64,000 bases of DNA, from NCBI RefSeq assembly GCF_051014685.1, contig NW_027478775.1, forward strand, positions 186,001 to 250,000, in the 5' to 3' direction. Of this stretch, positions 57,401-64,000 are shown piece by piece; within the stretch, counting starts at the first letter, position 1, and each line of letters opens with the position of its first letter. A program made the translations under genes and the position numbers. Source of the DNA: Ptiloglossa arizonensis (Eukaryota > Arthropoda > Insecta > Hymenoptera > Colletidae). Under the pieces are notes generated by a model, which did not search any database, was not told the DNA's origin, and saw only the letters and a list, made by a program, of their open reading frames with translations.

Positions 57401-58970
57401 GTACGTTATACGTTATACGTTATACATTATACGTTATACGTCATACGTTATACGTTATACGTTATAGGTGTTACGTTATACGTTATACGTTATACGTTAT
57501 TCGTAATACGTTATACGTGATACGTTATACTTTGTACGTTATACGTTATACGTTATACGTTATGCGTTATGCGTTCTTCGTTACACGTTATACGTTATTC
57601 GGTATGCGTTATACGTTATACGTTATACGTTATACGTTATACGTTATACGTTATACGTTATACGTTATACGTTATACGTTATACGTTATACGTTATACGT
57701 TATACGTTATACGCTATACGTTACATGTTATACGTTATACGTAGTATGTAATGCGTCATACGTTTTACGTTATACGTTATACGGTATACGTTATACGTTG
57801 TACGTTACGTGTTATACGTTATACGTTATACGTTATACGTTGTACGATATTCGTTATACGTTATACGTTATTAGTTATACGTTATGCGGTATACGTCATA
57901 CGTTGTATGTTACATGTTATAAGTTATACGTTATACGTTACAAGATATACGTTATACGTTATACGTTATACGTTATACGTTATACGTTATACGTTATACG
58001 CTATACGTTACATGTTATACGTTATACATTATACGTTATACGTTATACGTTATACGTTATACGTTATACGTTATACGTTATACGTCATAGGCTATACGTT
58101 ATACGATATACGTTATACGTTATACGTTATACGTTATACGTTATACGTTATACGTTATACGTTATACGTTATACATTATACGTTATACGTTATACGTTAT
58201 ACGTTATACGTTATACGTTATACGTCATAGGTTATACGTTATACGTTATGCGGTATACGTTATACATTATACGTTATACGATATACGTTATACGTTATGC
58301 GTTATACGTTGTACGTTATACGTTATAAGTTGTACGTTATACGTTATACGTTATACGTTATACGTTATACGTTATACGTTATACGTTATACGTTATACGT
58401 TATACGTCATAGGTTATACGTTATACGTTATGCGTTATACGTTATACATTATACGTTATACGATATACGTTATACGTTATGCGTTATGCGTTCTTCGTTA
58501 CACGTTATACGTTATTCGGTATGCGTTATACGTTATACGTTATACGTTATACGCTATACGTTACATGTTATACGTTATACGTAGTATGTAATGCGTCATA
58601 CGTTTTACGTTATACGTTATACGGTATACGTTATACGTTGTACGTTACATGTTATACGTTAAACGTTATACGTTATACGTTATACGTTATACGTTATACG
58701 TTATACGCTATACGTTACATGTTATACGTTATACGTAGTATGTAATGCGTCATACGTTTTACGTTATACGTTATACGGTATACGTTATACGTTGTACGTT
58801 ACATGTTATACGTTAAACGTTATACGTTATACGTTATACGTTATACGTTATACGTTATACGCTATACGTTACATGTTATACGTTATACGTAGTATGTAAT
58901 GCGTCATACGTTTTACGTTATTCGTTATACGTTTTTCGTTACAAGTTATACGTTATACGTTATACGTTAT
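54401..58970 (+). repeat. Array segment 6: return of blocks B, C and H
   Basis: No gene. Block B reappears at 54423 and 57517 after an absence of 38 kb, with CTTTGTA in place of CGTTGTA. Block C is at 54661, 57741, 58581, 58735 and 58889, and block H at 54947 and 58083. Block A is at 54468 (first unit CGTTATA instead of CGTTATG), 55427, 56596, 57562 and 58479. GGTGTTA units occur before the B copies. The segment is a mosaic of the left-end and central block families. Confidence 0.8.
58552..58918 (+). repeat. 154-bp tandem triplication of a short block C
   Basis: Copies start at CGCTATA units at 58552, 58706 and 58860, each 154 bp (22 units) apart. Each contains CGTAGTA-TGTAATG-CGTCATA-CGTTTTA; the first two go on to CGGTATA, CGTTGTA, TGTTATA and CGTTAAA. 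The third copy breaks off after CGTTTTA into CGTTATT, CGTTATA, CGTTTTT, CGTTACA-AGTTATA, an order not seen elsewhere. Confidence 0.85.
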
Positions 58971-61900
58971 ACGTCATAGGTTATACGTTATACGTTATAC
59001 GTTATACGTTATACATTATGCGTTATACGTTTTACGTTATTCGTTATACGTTATACGTTATACGTTATACGTTATAGGTTATACGTTATACGTTATACGT
59101 TATACGTTATACGTTATACGTTGTACGTTATACGTTATAAGTTGTACGTTATACGATATACGTTATACGTTATTCGTTATACGTACTTCGTTACACTTTA
59201 TACGTTATACGTTATACGTTATACGTTATACATTATACGTTATACGTTATACGTTATACGTTATACGTTATACGTCATAGGTTATACGTTATACGTGTTG
59301 CGGTATACGTTATACATTATACGTTTTACGATATACGTTATACGTTATGCGTTATGCGTTCTTCGTTACACGTTATACGTTATTCGGTATGCGTTATACG
59401 TTATACGTTATACGTTATACGTTATACGTTATACGTTATACGTTATACGTTATACGATATACGTTATACGTTATACGTTATACGTTATACGTTATACGTT
59501 GTACGTTATACGTTATACGTTATACGTTATACGTTATACGTTAAACGTTATACGTTATACGTTACATGTTATACGTTATACATTATACGTTATACGTTAT
59601 ACGTTATACGTTATACGTTATACGTTATACGTTATACGTTATACGTTGTACGTTATACGTTATACGTTATACGTTATACGTTATACGTTATACGTTATAC
59701 GTTACACGTTATACGTTATACGTTATACGTTATACGTTATACGTTATACGTTATACGTCATAGGTTATACGTTATACGTTATGCGTTATACGTTATACAT
59801 TATACGTTATACGATATACGTTATACGTTATGCGTTATGCGTTCTTCGTTACACGTTATACGTTATTCGGTATGCGTTATACGTTATACGTTATACGTTA
59901 TACGGTATACGTTATTCGTTATACGTTATACGTTATACGTTATACGATATACGTTATACGTTATACGTTATACGTTATACGTTGTACGTTATACGTTATT
60001 CGTTATACGTTATACGTTAAACGTTATACGTTATACGTTATACGTTATACGTTATACGTTATACGTTATACGTTATACGTTATACGTTATACGTTATACG
60101 TTATACGCTATACGTTACATGTTATACGTTATACGTAGTATGTAATGCGTCATACGTTTTACGTTATACGTTATACGGCATACGTTATACGTCATAGGTT
60201 ATACATTATACGTTATACGTTATACGTTATACGTTATACGTTATACGTTATACGTTATACGTTATACGTTATACGTTATACGTCATAGGTCATACATTAT
60301 ACGTTATACGTTATGCGTTATACGTTGTACGTTATACGTTATAAGTTGTACGTTATACGTTATACGTTATACGTTATACGTTATACGTTATACGTTATAC
60401 GTTATACGTTATACGTCATAGGTCATACATTATACGTTATACGTTATGCGTTATACGTTGTACGTTATGCGTTATACGTTATGCGTTATGCTTTATACGT
60501 TGTACGATATTCGTTATACGTTATACGTTATTAGTTATACGTTTTACGGTATACGTTATACGTTGAACGTTACATGTTATACGTTATACATTATGCGTTA
60601 TACGTTTTACGTTATTCGTTATACGTTATACGTTATACGTTATACGTTATAGGTTATACGTTATACGTTATACGTTATACGTTATACGTTATACGTTGTA
60701 CGTTATACGTTATAAGTTGTACGTTATACGATATACGTTATACGTTATTCGTTATACGTACTTCGTTACACTTTATACGTTATACGTTATACGTTATACG
60801 TTATACATTATACGTTATACGTTATACGTTATACGTTATACGTTATACGTCATAGGTTATACGTTATACGTGTTGCGGTATACGTTATACATTATACGTT
60901 ATACGATATACGTTATACGTTATGCGTTATGCGTTCTTCGTTACACGTTATACGTTATTCGGTATGCGTTATACGTTATACGTTATACGTTATACGTTAT
61001 ACGTTATACGTTATACGTTATACGTTATACGATATACGTTATACGTTATACGTTGTACGTTATACGTTATACGTTGTACGTTATACGTTATACGTTATAC
61101 GTTATACGTTATACGTTAAACGTTATACGTTATACGTTACATGTTATACGTTATACATTATACGTTATACGTTATACGTTATACGTTATACGTTATACGT
61201 TATACGTTATACGTTATACGTTGTACGTTATACGTTATACGTTATACGTTATACGTTATACGTTATACGTTATACGTTATACGTTATACGTTATACGTTA
61301 TACGTTATACGTTATACGTTATACGTTATACGTCATAGGTTATACGTTATACGTTATGCGTTATACGTTATACATTATACGTTATACGATATACGTTATA
61401 CGTTATGCGTTATGCGTTCTTCGTTACACGTTATACGTTATTCGGTATGCGTTATACGTTATACGTTATACGTTATACGGTATACGTTATTCGTTATACG
61501 TTATACGTTATACGTTATACGATATACGTTATACGTTATACGTTATACGTTATACGTTATACGTTGTACGTTATACGTTATTCGTTATACGTTATACGTT
61601 AAACCTTATACGTTATACGTTATACGTTATACGTTATACGTTATACGTTATACGTTATACGTTATACGTTATACGTTATACGTTATACGTTATACGCTAT
61701 ACGTTACATGTTATACGTTATACGTAGTATGTAATGCGTCATACGTTTTACGTTATACGTTATACGGCATACGTTATACGTCATAGGTTATACATTATAC
61801 GTTATACGTTATACGTTATACGTTATACGTTATACGTTATACGTTATACGTTATACGTTATACGTTATACGTCATAGGTCATACATTATACGTTATACGT

Positions 61901-64000
61901 TATGCGTTATACGTTGTACGTTATGCGTTATACGTTATGCGTTATGCTTTATACGTTGTACGATATTCGTTATACGTTATACGTTATTAGTTATACGTTT
62001 TACGGTATACGTTATACGTTGAACGTTACATGTTATACGTTATACGTTATACGTTATACGATATACGTTATACGTTATACGTTATACGTTATACGTTATA
62101 CGTTATACGTCATAGGTTATACATTATACGTTATACGTTATGCGTTATACGTTGTACGTTATACGTTATACGTTATACGTTATGCGTTATACGTTATACA
62201 TTATACGTTATACGATATACGTTATACGTTATGCGTGTTGCGGTATACGTTATACATTATACGTTATACGATATACGTTATACGTTATGCGTTATGCGTT
62301 CTTCGTTACACGTTATACGTTATTCGGTATGCGTTATACGTTATACGTTATACGTTATACGTTATACGTTATACGTTATACGTTATACGTTATACGTTAT
62401 ACGATATACGTTATACGTTATACGTTATACGTTATACGTTATACGTTGTACGTTATACGTTATACGTTATACGTTATACGTTATACGTTAAACGTTATAC
62501 GTTATACGTTACATGTTATACGTTATACATTATACGTTATACGTTATACGTTATACGTTATACGTTATACGTTATACGTTATACGTTATACGTTATACGT
62601 TGTACGTTATACGTTATACGTTATACGTTATACGTTATACGTTATACGTTATACGTTATACGTTATACGTTATACGTTATACGTTATACGTTATACGTTA
62701 TACGTTATACGTTATACGTTATACGTCATAGGTTATACGTTATACGTTATGCGTTATACGTTATACATTATACGTTATACGATATACGTTATACGTTATG
62801 CGATATGCGTTCTTCGTTACACGTTATACGTTATTCGGTATGCGTTATACGTTATACGTTATACGTTATACGGTATACGTTATTCGTTATACGTTATACG
62901 TTATACGTTATACGATATACGTTATACGTTATACGTTATACGTTATACGTTATACGTTGTACGTTATACGTTATTCGTTATACGTTATACGTTAAACGTT
63001 ATACGTTATACGTTATACGTTATACGTTATACGTTATACGTTATACGTTATACGTTATACGTTATACGTTATACGTTATACGCTATACGTTACATGTTAT
63101 ACGTTATACGTAGTATGTAATGCGTCATACGTTTTACGTTATACGTTATACGGCATACGTTATACGTCATAGGTTATACATTATACGTTATACGTTATAC
63201 GTTATACGTTATACGTTATACGTTATACGTTATACGTTATACGTTATACGTTATACGTCATAGGTCATACATTATACGTTATACGTTATGCGTTATACGT
63301 TGTACGTTATGCGTTATACGTTATGCGTTATGCTTTATACGTTGTACGATATTCGTTATACGTTATACGTTATTAGTTATACGTTATACGGTATACGATA
63401 TACGTTGAACGTTACATGTTATACGTTATACGTTATACGTTATACGATATACGTTATACGTTTTACGTTATACGTTATACGTTATACGTTATACGTTATA
63501 CGTCATAGGTTATACATTATACGTTATACGTTATGCGTTATACGTTGTACGTTATACGTTATACGTTATACGTTATGCGTTATACGTTATACATTATACG
63601 TTATACGATATACGTTATACGTTATGCGTTATGCGTTCTTCGTTACACGTTATACGTTATTCGGTATGCGTTATACGTTATACGTTATACGTTATACGAT
63701 ATACGTTATACGTTATGCGTTATGCGTTCTTCGTTACACGTTATACGTTATTCGGTATGCGTTATACGTTATACGTTATACGTTATACGTTATACGTTAT
63801 ACGCTATACGTTATACGTTATACGTTATACGTTATACGTTATACGTTATACGTTATACGTCATAGGTTATACATTATACGTTATACGTTATGCGTTATAC
63901 GTTGTACGTTATACGTTATACGTTATACGTTATGCGTTATACGTTATACATTATACGTTATACGATATACGTTATACGTTATGCGTTATGCGTTCTTCGT
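58971..64000 (+). repeat. Array segment 7: about 1.4-1.6-kb tandem HOR
   Basis: No gene. Three successive units carry the order A, A, C, E. The first has A at 59347 and 59830, C at 60135 and E at 60505. The second has A at 60922 and 61405, C at 61724 and E at 61961. The third has A at 62287 and 62798, C at 63110 and E at 63347. Offsets are 1,575 and 1,365-1,393 bp. Units 1 and 2 begin with block D (CGTACTT at 59182 and 60757). Unit 3 lacks D and starts from a CGTGTTG-CGGTATA pair. Further A copies at 63624 and 63715, and one cut by the window edge at 63981, belong to a fourth unit. The array continues past 64,000. Confidence 0.8.

Larger units (their letters stand above)
51900..57700 (+). repeat. 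Direct duplication, offset about 3.1 kb
   Basis: The order CATTATA/CGTTATG, A (52312), F (52917), E (53071), canonical run, A (53509), F (53855), E (54009), CTTTGTA-marked block B (54423), A (54468), C (54661) recurs as A (55427), F (56025), E (56179), canonical run, A (56596), F (56949), E (57103), B (57517), A (57562), C (57741). Offsets are 3,115, 3,108, 3,087, 3,094 and 3,080 bp, all multiples of 7. The insertion of C/H material at 54.66-55.2 kb separates the copies. Confidence 0.8.
1..64000 (+). repeat. Heptanucleotide satellite array (CGTTATA)n filling the window
   Basis: The window is a head-to-tail array of a 7-bp unit, always in the same orientation, entering and leaving the window mid-array. 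About 9,140 units fit. Most are exact CGTTATA; the rest are mostly one-base variants, and a few differ at two or three positions. No inverted segment was seen. The unit contains one CpG, an ACGT and a TATA tetranucleotide, and 2 of 7 bases are G or C. No gene, RNA gene, transposon or CRISPR array interrupts it; the only non-satellite bases are near 50.8 kb. Forward open frames of up to 822 codons (16,549-19,017) exist only because the unit has no forward stop. Satellite identity is read directly from the sequence. A eukaryotic heterochromatic origin is inferred from length and HOR structure. Species and chromosomal location cannot be told from this sequence. Confidence 0.98.

Noticed and set aside
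1..64000. Seven-residue periodicity of the translation as a coiled coil or leucine zipper
   Set aside because: The heptad comes from 3 x 7 bp. The residues (R, Y, T, L, Y, V, I) are beta-prone and do not follow an a/d hydrophobic heptad with polar b, c, e, f, g positions.
1..64000. CRISPR array
   Set aside because: Repeats are 7 bp and contiguous, with no unique spacers of uniform length. HOR blocks recur at irregular distances separated by more satellite.
1..64000. Telomeric repeat array
   Set aside because: The unit is 7 bp like the plant-type telomere, but CGTTATA has no G cluster on either strand. The array has complex nested HORs and no chromosome end is in the window. Subtelomeric location cannot be excluded.
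1..64000. TATA boxes, ACGT-core (bZIP-like) sites and other regulatory motifs
   Set aside because: Both tetranucleotides occur in nearly every unit by construction. With thousands of copies and no gene, none can be called a promoter or operator.
1..64000. Bacterial or organellar origin
   Set aside because: A gene-free tandem array of at least 64 kb with kilobase-scale nested duplications fits nuclear satellite DNA. I know of no bacterial replicon with such a tract. This is an inference, not a sequence match.

Overview
The whole 64 kb window is one uninterrupted tandem array of a 7-bp unit, CGTTATA on the + strand (about 9,140 units), running off both ends. I find no supportable protein gene, RNA gene, transposon or CRISPR array. 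The scale and the nested duplication structure point to a eukaryotic satellite, such as pericentromeric, centromeric, B- or sex-chromosome heterochromatin. I do not recognise the species or a named satellite family. The unit is about 29% GC and carries one CpG, one ACGT and one TATA.

Most units are exact. The variation is in single-base variant units (for example CGTTGTA, CGTTATG, CGTTATT, CGATATA, CGGTATA, CATTATA) that recur in fixed orders, forming higher-order repeat (HOR) blocks. I name these A to H for this report. Block A is a 45-bp core seen 61 times. Block B is the CGTAATA..CGTGATA block, 25 times. Block C is the CGTAGTA-TGTAATG block, 19 times. Block D contains CGTACTT. Block E contains CGTTGTA-CGATATT, 28 times. 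Block F contains CCTCATA, 18 times. Block G is a 127-bp block containing an 8-bp unit, 4 times. Block H contains CGTCATA-GGCTATA, 13 times. Larger duplications are stacked on these: offsets of about 1.18, 1.46, 2.9, 3.1, 3.5-4.1 and 4.45 kb, and a 7,077-bp tandem mega-unit. Copies differ mainly by whole 7-bp steps.

Layout: 1-8.34 kb is rich in blocks B and G, with 35-bp doubled B blocks. 8.34-17.44 kb has sparse B, 14-bp dimer arrays, block D and a single early A. 17.44-24.96 kb has A with E and F, in about 3.5-4.1 kb duplicates. 24.96-45.9 kb holds A+C+H mega-units. 45.9-54.4 kb is dominated by E and F and contains the only non-satellite sequence (50,817-50,907). 54.4-58.97 kb has C, H and A again plus two stray B copies. 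58.97-64 kb is a tandem of about 1.4-1.6-kb units in which block D reappears.

The 7-bp register is the strongest quantitative observation. I traced it with marker units along the window. It shifts by one base at only six places in the first 17.9 kb. It then holds from 17,834 to 50,796 and from 52,161 to the end. Four further register changes and the non-satellite interruption all lie between 50,797 and 52,160. That short segment is either a real breakage/repair site or an assembly join, and deserves the first look.

The many long + strand open frames are a by-product of the unit. Seven is coprime to three and the unit has no forward stop, so all three + frames read the same heptapeptide RYTLYVI. 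Every - frame meets TAA once per 21 bases.
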